The notes below the pieces were generated by a model. The model was not told the DNA's origin, searched no databases, and saw nothing but the letters and a program-made list of their open reading frames with translations. A stretch of 64,000 bases of DNA from Prevotella fusca JCM 17724 (lineage in GTDB: Bacteria; Bacteroidota; Bacteroidia; Bacteroidales; Bacteroidaceae), in the NCBI RefSeq assembly GCF_001262015.1, contig NZ_CP012075.1, forward strand, positions 434,001-498,000, in the 5' to 3' direction. Below are positions 53,435-62,605 of the stretch, one piece after another. Within the stretch, counting starts at the first letter, position 1. The number at the start of each line of letters is the position of its first letter. A program made the position numbers and the translations under genes.

Positions 53435-53629
53435 TCAATATGCTTTATTTTTCATACGGGCTTCCTTGTCCTGCTCAATGACGCAATGGATGCCTATTTC
53501 TTTCAGATAGGCATTATCCGATACGTGCTGCGATTGAAATTCCCCGTCTTTCTCGAATAAGACACGTACTCCGAGGAGCAGCATGGCTATAGCAATTATT
53601 AACAATGTGAACAATAAAGTTACAAACAT
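53435..53629 (-). CDS. Small membrane protein, 64 residues
   Basis: Start at 53629 (MFVTLLFTLLIIAIAMLLLG) gives one N-terminal TM helix and a short tail (HVSDNAYLKEIGIHCVIEQD). A longer frame to 53713 would start before the -7 box at 53659-53666. Similar short proteins with a C-terminal GI-x-C-x(2)-QD segment are recalled from Bacteroidales; function unknown. It lies 34 nt before the OmpH-like gene and may share its transcript. Confidence 0.7.
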   Translation of the reverse strand: MFVTLLFTLLIIAIAMLLLGVRVLFEKDGEFQSQHVSDNAYLKEIGIHCVIEQDKEARMKNKAY

Positions 53630-53635
53630 TTTCTC

Positions 53636-53643
53636 TATCTTTG
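53636..53643 (+). promoter_or_regulatory. -7 box of pepD
   Basis: TATCTTTG, 63 nt before the pepD ATG. The divergent box for the small membrane protein lies only 16 bp away, so the two promoters overlap. Confidence 0.6.
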
Positions 53644-53658
53644 CATTTATATTGACCG

Positions 53659-53666
53659 CAAAGGTA
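53659..53666 (-). promoter_or_regulatory. -7 box of small membrane protein gene
   Basis: Minus-strand TACCTTTG, 29 nt before the ATG at 53629. It overlaps the pepD promoter region on the other strand. Confidence 0.6.
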
Positions 53667-53706
53667 ATATAAAACAGTAAGATTACAAAATAAAATATTA
53701 TTAAAA

Positions 53707-55158
53707 ATGGCAAATGTAGAATTAAAACCTGCTTGTGTCTTCGAGCAGTTCGCTAAAATCAACCAGATACCACGACCATCTAAGCATGAAGAGCAGATGA
53801 TTACTTATTTACAGGAGTTTGCAAAGGATCGCAACCTTGATGTAAAGGTTGATAAAACCGGCAATGTGCTTATTTCAAAACCAGCAACAAAGGGCATGGA
53901 GCATGTACCGACAGTGGTACTTCAGAGCCACATGGACATGGTCTGTGACAAACTTGTTGATATCGAATTTGATTTCCACAAGGATGCTATCCAGACCTAT
54001 GTTGATGGCGAATGGCTGCATGCCAAAGGTACTACGCTCGGTGCTGATGATGGTATCGGCATTGCCTACGAGCTGGCACTCCTTGACGCTGACGATATTG
54101 AACACGGTCCTATTGAATGTCTCTTTACACGTGATGAAGAAACTGGACTTACAGGCGCATTTGGTCTGGAAGCCGGCTTCATGACAGGAAAGTATCTTAT
54201 CAATCTTGATTCGGAAGATGAAGGGCAGATTTTTGTAAGCTGTGCAGGTGGCAACAGTACGACGGCAACTTTCCGTTTCGACCGTGAGGATGCACCTGAA
54301 GGTTATTTCTTCATGGAAGCAAGCCTGAAAGGTCTTGTGGGTGGTCACTCTGGCGATGATATCAATAAGAAACGTGCCAATGCAATCAAGTTGCTTGCTC
54401 GCTTCCTTTATGCCGAGCAGGCGAAGATGGATCTCCGTCTGAGTCAGTGGAATTCCGGCAAAATGCACAATGCTATACCTCGTGACGGTAAGGTTCTCTT
54501 CGCTGTTCCTTCAGCAAACAAAGAGACTGTTAAGGCAGACTGGAATATCTTTAGTGCAGAAGTTGAAGACGAGTTCCATGTTACTGACACCGCAATGGTA
54601 TGGAACCTTGAAAGTGCAGATGCAGCACCAGTTATGCCAAAGCAGATTTCTCATAATGTTATCCTTGCTTTGCAGGCACTTGACAATGGTCCATTGACCA
54701 ACTGTCAGGATGAAGCCTTAGCTTATATGGTTGAAACATCAAGCAATGTTGCAAGCATACAGACAGAAGAGAACAAGTTAACAGTTGTATCATCACAGCG
54801 TTCAAACGTAATGAGCAACTTGGCAAACATGACTAATACAGTTCGTGCTTGTTTCGAATTGGCTGGTGCAGAGATTGTAGTTGATGATAGCTACCCAGCA
54901 TGGAAGATGAATCCTAACTCAGAGTTAGTACATGTTGCGGTTGAGCAATATAAAAATATCTTTGGTAAGGAACCACTCGTTCTTGGAATCCATGCTGGTC
55001 TTGAGTGTGGTCTCTTCTCAGAGAAGTATCCACAGTTGGATATGATTAGCTTTGGTCCAACACTCCGTTATGTTCATACACCAGACGAGTGTCTCCTTAT
55101 ACCTACTGTTCAAATGGTATGGGATCATCTTCTTGCTGTTCTTAAAAACATCAAGTAA
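53707..55158 (+). CDS. pepD: Aminoacyl-histidine dipeptidase (M20 family)
   Basis: Zinc dipeptidase that cleaves Xaa-His and other dipeptides. It has 483 residues with no signal peptide. The metal-ligand blocks are VVLQSHMDMVCD (about 80), GTTLGADDGIGIAYELALL (about 116) and CLFTRDEETGLTGAFGL with the catalytic Glu pair (about 145), LINLDSEDEG, and IHAGLECGLFSEKYP near the C-terminus. GLVGGHSGDDINKKRANAIK is the dimerisation-domain motif. The order is that of PepD/carnosinase-type M20C. It ends at the terminator at 55186. Confidence 0.95.
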   Translation: MANVELKPACVFEQFAKINQIPRPSKHEEQMITYLQEFAKDRNLDVKVDKTGNVLISKPATKGMEHVPTVVLQSHMDMVCDKLVDIEFDFHKDAIQTYVDGEWLHAKGTTLGADDGIGIAYELALLDADDIEHGPIECLFTRDEETGLTGAFGLEAGFMTGKYLINLDSEDEGQIFVSCAGGNSTTATFRFDREDAPEGYFFMEASLKGLVGGHSGDDINKKRANAIKLLARFLYAEQAKMDLRLSQWNSGKMHNAIPRDGKVLFAVPSANKETVKADWNIFSAEVEDEFHVTDTAMVWNLESADAAPVMPKQISHNVILALQALDNGPLTNCQDEALAYMVETSSNVASIQTEENKLTVVSSQRSNVMSNLANMTNTVRACFELAGAEIVVDDSYPAWKMNPNSELVHVAVEQYKNIFGKEPLVLGIHAGLECGLFSEKYPQLDMISFGPTLRYVHTPDECLLIPTVQMVWDHLLAVLKNIK

Positions 55159-55185
55159 TAGGAAATAGCTATAATATAAAAACAC

Positions 55186-55213
55186 GAGGGTGTGTCAAAA
55201 TTGACACACCCTC
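55186..55213 (+). terminator. Hairpin terminator of pepD
   Basis: GAGGGTGTGTCAA pairs perfectly with TTGACACACCCTC (13 bp, 2-nt loop), 27 nt after the pepD stop. The T-run is weak (ATGTTTATG). Confidence 0.65.
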
Positions 55214-55435
55214 ATGTTTATGCTCATGAAAATAAATCAGAAATTACCCTCTTTTCACTGTAACGAAGATAATAAAACGGTAACAAAAGGTGGGTTTACC
55301 TTTCTAAAAGACTAACATATTTACAGCCAACAAACCTATTCTTCCATGCTATTATACCCATTTTATTACAGGGCAAAGTAATGAATTCATAGAAAGACAA
55401 ACCATACTCTGCAAATTCAAAGAGCAATAAAAAAT

Positions 55436-55468
55436 GTCCACAGCAGAGTAATCTGTTCCGCTGTGGAC
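55436..55468 (-). terminator. Hairpin terminator of metalloprotease gene
   Basis: GTCCACAGC (55436-55444) pairs with GCTGTGGAC (55460-55468); on the minus strand it runs into ATTTTTTATTG. It lies 66 bp after the metalloprotease stop. The rest of 55214-55534 holds nothing recognised. Confidence 0.7.
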
Positions 55469-55534
55469 GAATATTAGAACAACTATGAAAAGGAACATGT
55501 CAGCCTGTTCATAGAGCTAAATTTGTCTGAATAT

Positions 55535-58033
55535 TTATTTTACTGTAACACGACGCTCACGAATCAGCTTTATCAGACGCAATAAGTCGTTGTAATGAAG
55601 GAGGTCGATGCCTTCACTCTGCATCGCCTGTGCTTTGCAGAACTGTTCGACTGTATCCAGATGCTGCATAAGATAGAGCATAATGTCTGAACTGTTTGCA
55701 CGGTCAGCAGCCGTAGGTTTCTCTTTCTGAATAGGATTGAGAAGACAGTTCATCTGGTCAACATAGCTGCGCTCAAGCAATCGGCGTGTACGCACCTGCA
55801 TGTCATTGAGCCCTACCAGCGGCTTCCATACACTACGGAACATATCACCCAAATAGTCCTTGAACTGGTATGCACCTGCTGAACGCTGGTCTTTATAGAT
55901 TTTATCCATAATGGTGCCACCCATGAGAATCCTCAAGATACGATCCTGATAACTGCTTATCTCACCTACTACATCAGTACCTGCAACATCAGTCATTGAT
56001 GAAGGATAGAGCCAGAGCGGTGCTTCAAACACATGGCGACCAATATAATCAACAGCATCCCTGCCTTTGCTGGCTGGTGCAATCTCGTATGGTTTCTTTC
56101 CAGGCATGTTGTTCAGGTATCGTCCACCAATATTCTTCAAGACATGATTAGTGTAACGTCCATACTGGCCGACAACACTTCTCCACATTTCCATGCGGTC
56201 ATCATACTGGTCATTAGGCTGGTTTGTCCACTCTGGCAGTCCTGTAATGATACGTTTGAGGTTCTTTATACCATAATCACTTGCCTTCACATTGTCATCA
56301 CCAAGGTCTTCTGTCTGTGCACGTGGGTCTTCATTCTTACCTTCACCACCAAACCACAGACGTGGATTCTTGGCAAGGATGGCTGTTGTCTCGGTCATCA
56401 GCTTCTCCTTTTCGTCCATCTCGTCCTTAAACTCGGGGCGATACTGATACCCCCAACGGATTGCCCACTTGTCGTAATCATTCACCCGGGGGAACAAACC
56501 TCGCTCTGAGATTCCGTCTTCGGGTTGTGCAACATAGTTGAAGCGGGCATAGTCCATGATACTGGCTGTGTGTCCGTGCTCCTCAACCCACTTCTTGTCG
56601 CGCAGCTTCTCTACAGGAGTAGCATGACTGGCGCCCATATTATGACGTAAGCCGAGCGTATGTCCCACCTCGTGACTTGACACAAAGCGAACCAACTGTC
56701 CCATGAGCTTGTCATCCATGTGTACTGTACGGGCACGTTTATCCAATGGGCTGCATTGCGTGAAGTACCACTTTGTCAGCAGATTCATCACGTTATGATA
56801 CCAACAGATATGACTTTCGATGATTTCACCACTACGCGGGTCAACAATACGTGGGCCGTATGCGTTCTCTATCTCAGCCGGAAGATAGCGCAGGACATTG
56901 AAACGTGCGTCGTCAACACTCATCGTCGGGTCGTCAGGCCATTCCCTTGCCTGTATAGCATGCTTGAAACCTGCTTCCTCAAAAGCAACATTCCAATCCT
57001 CGATACCCTGCATCAGATAGGAAACCCACTTTTTGGGCGTTGCCGGGTCAATGTAGAATATGATGGGCTTGACAGGCTCTGACAGCTTACCCTTTGCGTA
57101 TGCCTTCTTGTCTTTAGGCTCCAGACGAAAACGGGAAATGAACTGTTCTCGGTCGGTCTTTGTCTGTTCATCACTGAAGATGGTGTATCTGTTGGTGAAA
57201 TATCCCACACGGCTGTCCCACACACGCTTACGCATCGGCACCTTGGGCAGCAATACAACACTGGTATTCAGTCCGACAGTCATCGAACCGGTCTGTGAAG
57301 CAGGAACGGAGGAAGGTGTACTGGCATAGGTACGTGTGGTAGCTATTTCCACATTGATTGGATAAACCTTCATCGTATCAATGAAAGTACGATCAGCCTG
57401 TAGCCCTCCTAACTTCAGCTGTTTAGAGTTGTTGGAGGAGAAGCTGAGTATAGCATTGTCTTTCGAAAACAACGGCGTGACATCAATCATCTGTGCCTGT
57501 GTGTTCTTGTTGCGTCCGATAACCTTGAACGAAGCAACAATCGGGTCAGCCGTAGAGGCTTTCAACGTGCGCGAAATGCTACTCTCAGGGTCAGCTTCCT
57601 GCGAAAGGACATAGGCACGGAGCAACATAGTCTTGTCATCACGCTGCTCAAAATAAACCGTCTGCTGGTTCACTGCCTCTCCTGCAAACTTACCGAAGTT
57701 CTGCGGAACAGCCGTGAAACGGGTCACAGCAAGCAGATAACGTCCGATAATCGTATCTGGAACTTCAAAATACCAATGATCTTCTATGTGCCTTACGGTA
57801 AAAAGTCCTTCACTGACACTACCCTTCTTCTTAATCAACTGTTCGTAAGCAGAAGGTTTTTCTTTCTCTTTTTCAGTTGTTTTATCTTTCTGAATATGTT
57901 GTTTTGTGGTATCTTTCTGCTGTTCTATAGTATCGTTTACAGCACGATAGCCATACCTGTTACCTGCCACTCCTACACCACATCCGAGCATAAGAACCAA
58001 CAGGCAGGTTGTTGCTTTTCTGTTGATTGACAT
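55535..58033 (-). CDS. Exported zinc-dependent metalloprotease (DUF5117/DUF5118 type)
   Basis: Metzincin-like protease of about 832 residues. The start at 58033 (MSINRKATTCLLVLMLGCGVG) gives a signal sequence; the 14 codons before it are open but not signal-like. The N-terminal region (residues 70-150) matches DUF5118 (GLFTVRHIEDHWYFEVPD) and DUF5117 (to about 330). The catalytic site is SSHEVGHTLGLRHNMGAS (HExGHTLGLRH, about 457) with the Met-turn in HTASIMDYARFNYV. DUF4953-like sequence follows. It probably acts in the periplasm or outside. The family is abundant in Bacteroidetes; its targets are not known. Confidence 0.9.
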   Translation of the reverse strand: MSINRKATTCLLVLMLGCGVGVAGNRYGYRAVNDTIEQQKDTTKQHIQKDKTTEKEKEKPSAYEQLIKKKGSVSEGLFTVRHIEDHWYFEVPDTIIGRYLLAVTRFTAVPQNFGKFAGEAVNQQTVYFEQRDDKTMLLRAYVLSQEADPESSISRTLKASTADPIVASFKVIGRNKNTQAQMIDVTPLFSKDNAILSFSSNNSKQLKLGGLQADRTFIDTMKVYPINVEIATTRTYASTPSSVPASQTGSMTVGLNTSVVLLPKVPMRKRVWDSRVGYFTNRYTIFSDEQTKTDREQFISRFRLEPKDKKAYAKGKLSEPVKPIIFYIDPATPKKWVSYLMQGIEDWNVAFEEAGFKHAIQAREWPDDPTMSVDDARFNVLRYLPAEIENAYGPRIVDPRSGEIIESHICWYHNVMNLLTKWYFTQCSPLDKRARTVHMDDKLMGQLVRFVSSHEVGHTLGLRHNMGASHATPVEKLRDKKWVEEHGHTASIMDYARFNYVAQPEDGISERGLFPRVNDYDKWAIRWGYQYRPEFKDEMDEKEKLMTETTAILAKNPRLWFGGEGKNEDPRAQTEDLGDDNVKASDYGIKNLKRIITGLPEWTNQPNDQYDDRMEMWRSVVGQYGRYTNHVLKNIGGRYLNNMPGKKPYEIAPASKGRDAVDYIGRHVFEAPLWLYPSSMTDVAGTDVVGEISSYQDRILRILMGGTIMDKIYKDQRSAGAYQFKDYLGDMFRSVWKPLVGLNDMQVRTRRLLERSYVDQMNCLLNPIQKEKPTAADRANSSDIMLYLMQHLDTVEQFCKAQAMQSEGIDLLHYNDLLRLIKLIRERRVTVK

Positions 58034-58109
58034 AATATTATTTGTAGCTTTGCATAAAAACTTTAGAAAGTACATGTGGGCAACCCAACGACTGCCCTCC
58101 TTATTAACT

Positions 58110-58808
58110 TTACTTCAAAACACTTGCCTTACGAACATGGACATCCGTGAGCGGTCGGTCATTCGCATCAACAGGCTGCTGCTGGATATGTTCAACGACA
58201 TCCATCCCCTCAAGTACCTGTCCGAAAACCGTGTATTGTCCGTCCAGATGAGGCGTACCTCCCACCTCTTTATATATCCTACGCACCTCAGGCGTCATCT
58301 GCACCGTACTGTCTGTATGTGCATTCAGTCGTTCCTGTGCCCAATCGAGCTGTCCGTCTGAAAACCTTATTCCCCATACTATATAAAACTGTGAGGCTGA
58401 TGACTCCCGCTTCGGATTGACATCATCGCCCTCACGTGCTGCTGCAACTGCGCCACGGCGGTGCAACAGTTCAGGATAATGAATCTCTGCAGGAAGCGAA
58501 TAACTTTCAGGCGTATCACCCAAAGCCTGTCCCGGCTTTGCCGTCTTCGACCCCATGTCGCCCGTTTGTATCATAAAGTCCTTTATGACACGGTGGAACA
58601 ACACACCATCGTAGGCTCCACTGCGCACCAACCTTAGGAAGTTGTCACGATGGAGTGGCGTTTCATTATAAAGCTGGATACGGATATTTCCGCTATCCGT
58701 TTCCAACAACACCTCATGACGCAGCGTATCTATCTGCGTCTGTGCCTGTATATTGGCTGCTATCAGAGCCAGGAAAAGTGAATATAATATCTTCTTCATC
58801 TTTTTCAT
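58110..58808 (-). CDS. Cyclophilin-type peptidyl-prolyl isomerase, exported
   Basis: It catalyses cis-trans isomerisation of proline peptide bonds. The start at 58808 (MKKMKKILYSLFLALIAANIQAQ) gives a signal peptide and 232 residues; the frame is open 28 codons further but that adds a second hydrophobic run. The cyclophilin core has LLETDSGNIRIQLYNETPLH, GVLFHRVIKDFMIQTGDM (Arg of the active site), SASQFYIVWG (QFFI-like) and QYTVFGQVLEGMDVVEHI. An insert (about 110-180; IYKEVGGTPHLDG) is common in Bacteroidetes cyclophilins. It is periplasmic. Confidence 0.93.
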   Translation of the reverse strand: MKKMKKILYSLFLALIAANIQAQTQIDTLRHEVLLETDSGNIRIQLYNETPLHRDNFLRLVRSGAYDGVLFHRVIKDFMIQTGDMGSKTAKPGQALGDTPESYSLPAEIHYPELLHRRGAVAAAREGDDVNPKRESSASQFYIVWGIRFSDGQLDWAQERLNAHTDSTVQMTPEVRRIYKEVGGTPHLDGQYTVFGQVLEGMDVVEHIQQQPVDANDRPLTDVHVRKASVLK

Positions 58809-58960
58809 AAATATTAATTCTCGGCAAAGATAAACATTTAAGAACAAATATCCTAATTGAAAAGCTATAAAAAAGTTGTTGAGAGCACACATATATCAAG
58901 GAAAGAACGTACCTTTGCACGCTGAATAAAGATTCTAACAGGTATCTACAGCGAATTATC

Positions 58961-59045
58961 TTCACGATAAAAATAATTTCTTTTCATGAAGAAAAAGATT
59001 TTTTTTCATGAAGAAAAGGATTTCTTTTCATGTAAATAATTCGCT
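58961..59045. repeat. 22-bp period array of TTTTCATGAAAA palindromes, copy 2
   Basis: Centres at 58961 (degenerate TTCACGAT), 58983 and 59005 (TTCATGAA) and 59027 (TTCATGTA) are exactly 22 bp apart. It ends TTTCTTTTCATGTAAATAAT, the same end as the 40514 array. It lies 150-240 bp upstream of the cyclophilin gene; a possible plus-strand -7 box TATATTTG follows at about 59050. Confidence 0.85.
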
Positions 59046-59341
59046 GATAATATATTTGCAAGACTGGAACAAAGGAGTAAAAACCTTTATTGACAACTGG
59101 ATTTCAATGAGTTAAGATTAGGTGTTCATGAGCGATTACCAAGTATATTCATACCATTATTTCTGTTAGTCTGCCAGTTTGAAGAAAACATATAGGAAGC
59201 TATATGACTGATGAACAATGGGGAATGAAGAAAAAACGGACTGAAGATAACAGGTGAAACAAGGACAAAAATAAGAAAGATGTGTATATGCGTTTAATGA
59301 TGTCCCCCAACTTAACGCCTGTCAAGTATAGAAAAAAGAAA

Positions 59342-60253
59342 ATGACACAAACAAACAGTATATTCCAACGCCCGCTATGGGTAACTGTATTTGCCCTCAC
59401 TGCTGCTATAGCGTGGGGATGGGCTTATCCACTAATCAAGTTAGGATTTGCAGAATTTGCTATTACATCTGACATGACAGGCTCGAAAATGCTTTTTGCA
59501 GGCATCCGTTTCTGTCTCTCCGGACTGATTGTCCTGGGAATGGCGAGTGCTAAAAAACGGGACTTCAAAGTAAGAAAACCTGTCGACTGGTGGTATATTC
59601 TGCTCTTCTGCATGATGAATACCACGCTGCATTATGCCTTCTTCTACTTCGGACTCTCACACAGCGAAGGTTCCCGGGCAGCAATTCTCAACTCATTGAG
59701 TGTTTTCTCTGTGGTCATCTTCGCTTGTACTTTCTTCAAAAGCGACCGCATGACCGTGAAGAAAGTCATAGGTTGTGTTGTGGGTTTTGCAGGTATCCTC
59801 TCACTGAATTTAGGTGGCGCAGAGAGCGGACAGTTCACTTGGTTAGGTGATGGAATGATTATTCTCAATGCCCTTTGCGGTGCAGCAGCTTCTTTGCTCA
59901 CACGGGGATTAGGCAAACGTGTTGACGTATTTGTCGGCACTGGCTACAGTCTGGCAATAGGTGGTGCGTTGCTGATTGTCCCCGGTCTTCTCATGGGTGG
60001 CGAACTTCCGCAGATATCCATCTTGGGAATTACGTGTCTTCTGCTGCTTATAGCCATCAGTACACTCGGTTTTACACTCTACAACAAACTGCTAACCTGC
60101 AACCCTGTCGGTAAAGTTGCCATCTATAATTCCCTCATTCCTGTTGTCGGGGCAGTCACCTCCTGCCTTTGCCTCAACGAAACCTTTTATATTAAGTATG
60201 CAATAGCAGGGGCATTGGCAGCCGGAGGAATATACATTATCAACAAAAGCTAG
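59342..60253 (+). CDS. EamA/DMT-family transporter
   Basis: Ten-TM drug/metabolite transporter of 303 residues from MTQTNSIFQRPLWVTVF (59342); an earlier ATG at 59282 adds a basic stretch unlikely to be translated. Two EamA repeats are visible. The first has VFALTAAIAWGWAYPLIKLG and FFYFGLSHSEGSRAAILNSL; the second has GDGMIILNALCGAAASLLTRG and TLYNKLLTCNPVGKVAIYNSL. It lies in the inner membrane. The substrate is unknown (amino acids or metabolites are typical). A terminator follows. Confidence 0.9.
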   Translation: MTQTNSIFQRPLWVTVFALTAAIAWGWAYPLIKLGFAEFAITSDMTGSKMLFAGIRFCLSGLIVLGMASAKKRDFKVRKPVDWWYILLFCMMNTTLHYAFFYFGLSHSEGSRAAILNSLSVFSVVIFACTFFKSDRMTVKKVIGCVVGFAGILSLNLGGAESGQFTWLGDGMIILNALCGAAASLLTRGLGKRVDVFVGTGYSLAIGGALLIVPGLLMGGELPQISILGITCLLLLIAISTLGFTLYNKLLTCNPVGKVAIYNSLIPVVGAVTSCLCLNETFYIKYAIAGALAAGGIYIINKS

Positions 60254-60418
60254 AACCCTCCAAACTCGTCAATTCGATGGTCAGCACCCGAATGGGAAAA
60301 AGGCGGAAGCTCTCAACACATAGTCAGACTGCTTTTCTATCTTTGTATCTCTCAGAAGCATACAGACACAACCGCAAAGTTTACGTCTATTATCATTCTC
60401 ACAACAGCAATAATATAG

Positions 60419-60450
60419 CCCCCTTATATGAAACCAGTCATATAAGGGGG
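60419..60450 (+). terminator. Hairpin terminator of EamA transporter gene
   Basis: CCCCCTTATATGA pairs perfectly with TCATATAAGGGGG (13 bp, 6-nt loop), 165 bp after the stop. No strong T-run; a protein-binding dyad is an alternative. Confidence 0.55.
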
Positions 60451-60570
60451 TATAAAGTGCCAAGACGGATAATATTGGATGCTCACATTGAAAACAGATG
60501 TAAGACCGAGTAGGTCTTGCGCTATGTAACTATCATTTAATCAACTTGTATGATATAAAACTTATAAAGT

Positions 60571-60665
60571 GGTGCTTAATTTGACTTCAATTAAGCCTTA
60601 CTTGGACGTCAACTAAGCATCTATTGGACGTCAATTAGTGCTTAGTTTGAATGCAATTAAGCATC
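60571..60665 (-). repeat. 22-bp period intergenic array, copy 7, minus orientation
   Basis: On the plus strand half-sites start at 60575, 60597, 60619 and 60641, with the closing AAG at 60659: exactly 22 bp. The spacers (GACTT, GACGT) show minus orientation, which places it 3' of trmB. Between 60666 and 61087 I see nothing recognisable; a 67-codon minus frame there has no support. Confidence 0.8.
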
Positions 60666-61087
60666 AGTAGTTTTATGGAAGAAGAAATATTTTGTCAAAA
60701 GTGTTATGAATTCCTCTCACTATCTCCTTTTCACCTTTCCCGAAGGAGGAAGAATAAATGTCATAATACCGTTACAGATTTCAAAAATACCACCTTTACA
60801 TTTCCTGTTTTTGCCATTTCTTCAAACCAAGTTCTGAACTCTTTTTGATGCAGTCTTCCCGAAATGATAAAGTGACAATCCGCAAGAATGCACAGCTTGT
60901 ACATCCCTACGGATTGCCAATTAACAGTATGGTTGACATTTCTTAAGCTGGACAAAGTGTCCAAAGATGTTCCAGCCTGAATAGAATGGAACAGGATTTG
61001 AGTATAAAATTCTCACCTTTAGAGAATGATGTTCATGTGGCTTCTCACCAAATTCTTCCCCCAAGATATTGAAAAAGCTACTTCCGC

Positions 61088-61885
61088 TTATTTGCTTGTA
61101 GTCAATCCACTGCGTTTTGGACGCTTGTATGACCGGTAATCATCAAGTTCAATCTCAACATCCGGTTCAGCGAGTTCGCCCACTCTTGGCAACAGGAACT
61201 TCATGTACTTGATATTCAGTCCGCGTTCAATCCACTGATTTTCGTAATAGGTGTGTATACCAAGAATCTCACGTGTCTTCTCGTCCATTTTAGCCTCATC
61301 CACACTAGCCTCCCCCAGTTCATTCCCATAAAGGTCTTCTGTACGGAAGAGAACAGGAAGATGGTTCACATTGACCATATATGTAGTATAAGTGAAGAGG
61401 AAATTAGAATCAGTTTTCAGATGAACGATACCATTGTCCACCAGGAAATGACGATAACGATTCATGAAGAAAGTGGAAGTCAGTCGCTTATGTGCGTTCT
61501 TCATCTGTGGATCCGAGAAAGTAAGCCATATTTCCTGCACCTCATCTTCACCGAAAAAACGGTCGATAATCTCAATACTTGTGCGCAGGAAGGCTACATT
61601 CTCCAATCCTTCACCCAGTGCCTGTTTGGCACCGGTATAGATACGTGCGCCCTTGATGTCGACACCGATAAAGTTGATGTTCGGGTAAACACGTGCAAGT
61701 CCGACAGTATATTCACCTTTTCCGCACCCCAACTCAAGTAGAATCGGGTTGTCATTATGGAAATACTGTTCACGCCAATGCCCTTTCATCTCGAACGGAA
61801 TCTCACTGATTACGCTGAAAGGATACTGAAAGATGTTCTTGAACGTCTCCATCTCTGCAAATTTCTGTAACTTACCTTTACTCAT
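61088..61885 (-). CDS. trmB: tRNA (guanine(46)-N7)-methyltransferase
   Basis: It adds the m7G46 mark to tRNA using S-adenosylmethionine. It has 265 residues. [20 protein letters not shown] is SAM motif I (about residue 50), [13 protein letters not shown] motif II, and [19 protein letters not shown] the family catalytic motif (about 140). [13 protein letters not shown] is further on. The length is above that of E. coli TrmB because of a C-terminal extension ([20 protein letters not shown]). The -7 box ends 5 nt before the ATG. Confidence 0.95.
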   Translation of the reverse strand: MSKGKLQKFAEMETFKNIFQYPFSVISEIPFEMKGHWREQYFHNDNPILLELGCGKGEYTVGLARVYPNINFIGVDIKGARIYTGAKQALGEGLENVAFLRTSIEIIDRFFGEDEVQEIWLTFSDPQMKNAHKRLTSTFFMNRYRHFLVDNGIVHLKTDSNFLFTYTTYMVNVNHLPVLFRTEDLYGNELGEASVDEAKMDEKTREILGIHTYYENQWIERGLNIKYMKFLLPRVGELAEPDVEIELDDYRSYKRPKRSGLTTSK

Positions 61886-61890
61886 AGGTG

Positions 61891-61898
61891 CAAAGGTA
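61891..61898 (-). promoter_or_regulatory. -7 box of trmB, apparent leaderless start
   Basis: Minus-strand TACCTTTG whose last G is 5 nt before the trmB ATG, so the transcript would start at or next to the start codon. Confidence 0.6.
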
Positions 61899-62001
61899 CA
61901 ACAAAAATAAAGAATTAAAAGAGTGTATGTCGTATTAAATTCAAATCATCTTTATAGATAAGCATACATTTGAAAAAAATCATTATCTTTGCACCATACG
62001 G

Positions 62002-62605
62002 TCTCAATTCCGCAGCGTTTTTCCTTGTGAGGCGATTTTATATGTTGAGATGTCTTTTTCGGCTCTATGTGTTGTTATGAGGATTTTCGGGGCTTCCTGG
62101 GTCTTGCCGAAGCATGGAATCCCCCACCCAAACCAATGGGGGATATGAGAACCACAAAGAAATGCTGCTTGTTCAAGGAATACTTCAGAATAGTATGCTT
62201 TATTTGTATACAGGTTCAGAACGTTCTGTCTTCCTGTTCTCACCCATTTTGCCGGCACGCTGACAAAATGCAGGATAAAGGCTTTCAGCCTGCTTGTCTT
62301 TTTCAACGGCTTGACCTTTTCGCTGATATGGCGGACGAGGTAGAGATAGAAGTTCTTCAGCATGGCGGTAACCATCATGAAAGCCATGTTCTCAGCCATG
62401 GGGGAAAAGGGCTGATGTTCCAGTTATTCACATTGGTGTTTCCGTCACGGTTCTCACCTCCGACTATGATGCTCCCGATGGAAGCCCAGCCCGGGAAATA
62501 ACCATGGTCCTGCCTGTAGGAATACTTTGCATCGAACTTGTGGACTGGAACAAACTGGTGGTCAAAGCCCAGGTCAACATGGCTGCCCGCCTTTATAAGG
62601 CTCTC
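62002..62605 (-). mobile_element. Decayed IS1380 element, 3' part
   Basis: The right end (CTCAATTCCGCAGCG, then TTCCTTGTGAG) matches the IS1380 terminal repeat of 13349 with changes. The coding part on the minus strand covers the C-terminal transposase (MAENMAFMMVTAMLKNFYLY...) with about 465 bp deleted in the middle at 62420, then NTNVKF- and HVDLDFDHQF-type sequence up to 62605. It is clearly a pseudogene. The 5' part resumes at 63191. Confidence 0.85.

Noticed and set aside
60761..60964. 67-codon minus-strand frame between the EamA gene and trmB
   Set aside because: No recognisable motif, promoter or terminator; protein-like segments are weak. It could be a decayed gene, but nothing supports a call.
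61984..61991. TATCTTTG as a plus-strand promoter
   Set aside because: It fits the -7 box but faces only a decayed IS1380 copy in antisense, and has no -33 element at the right distance. Not listed as a feature.
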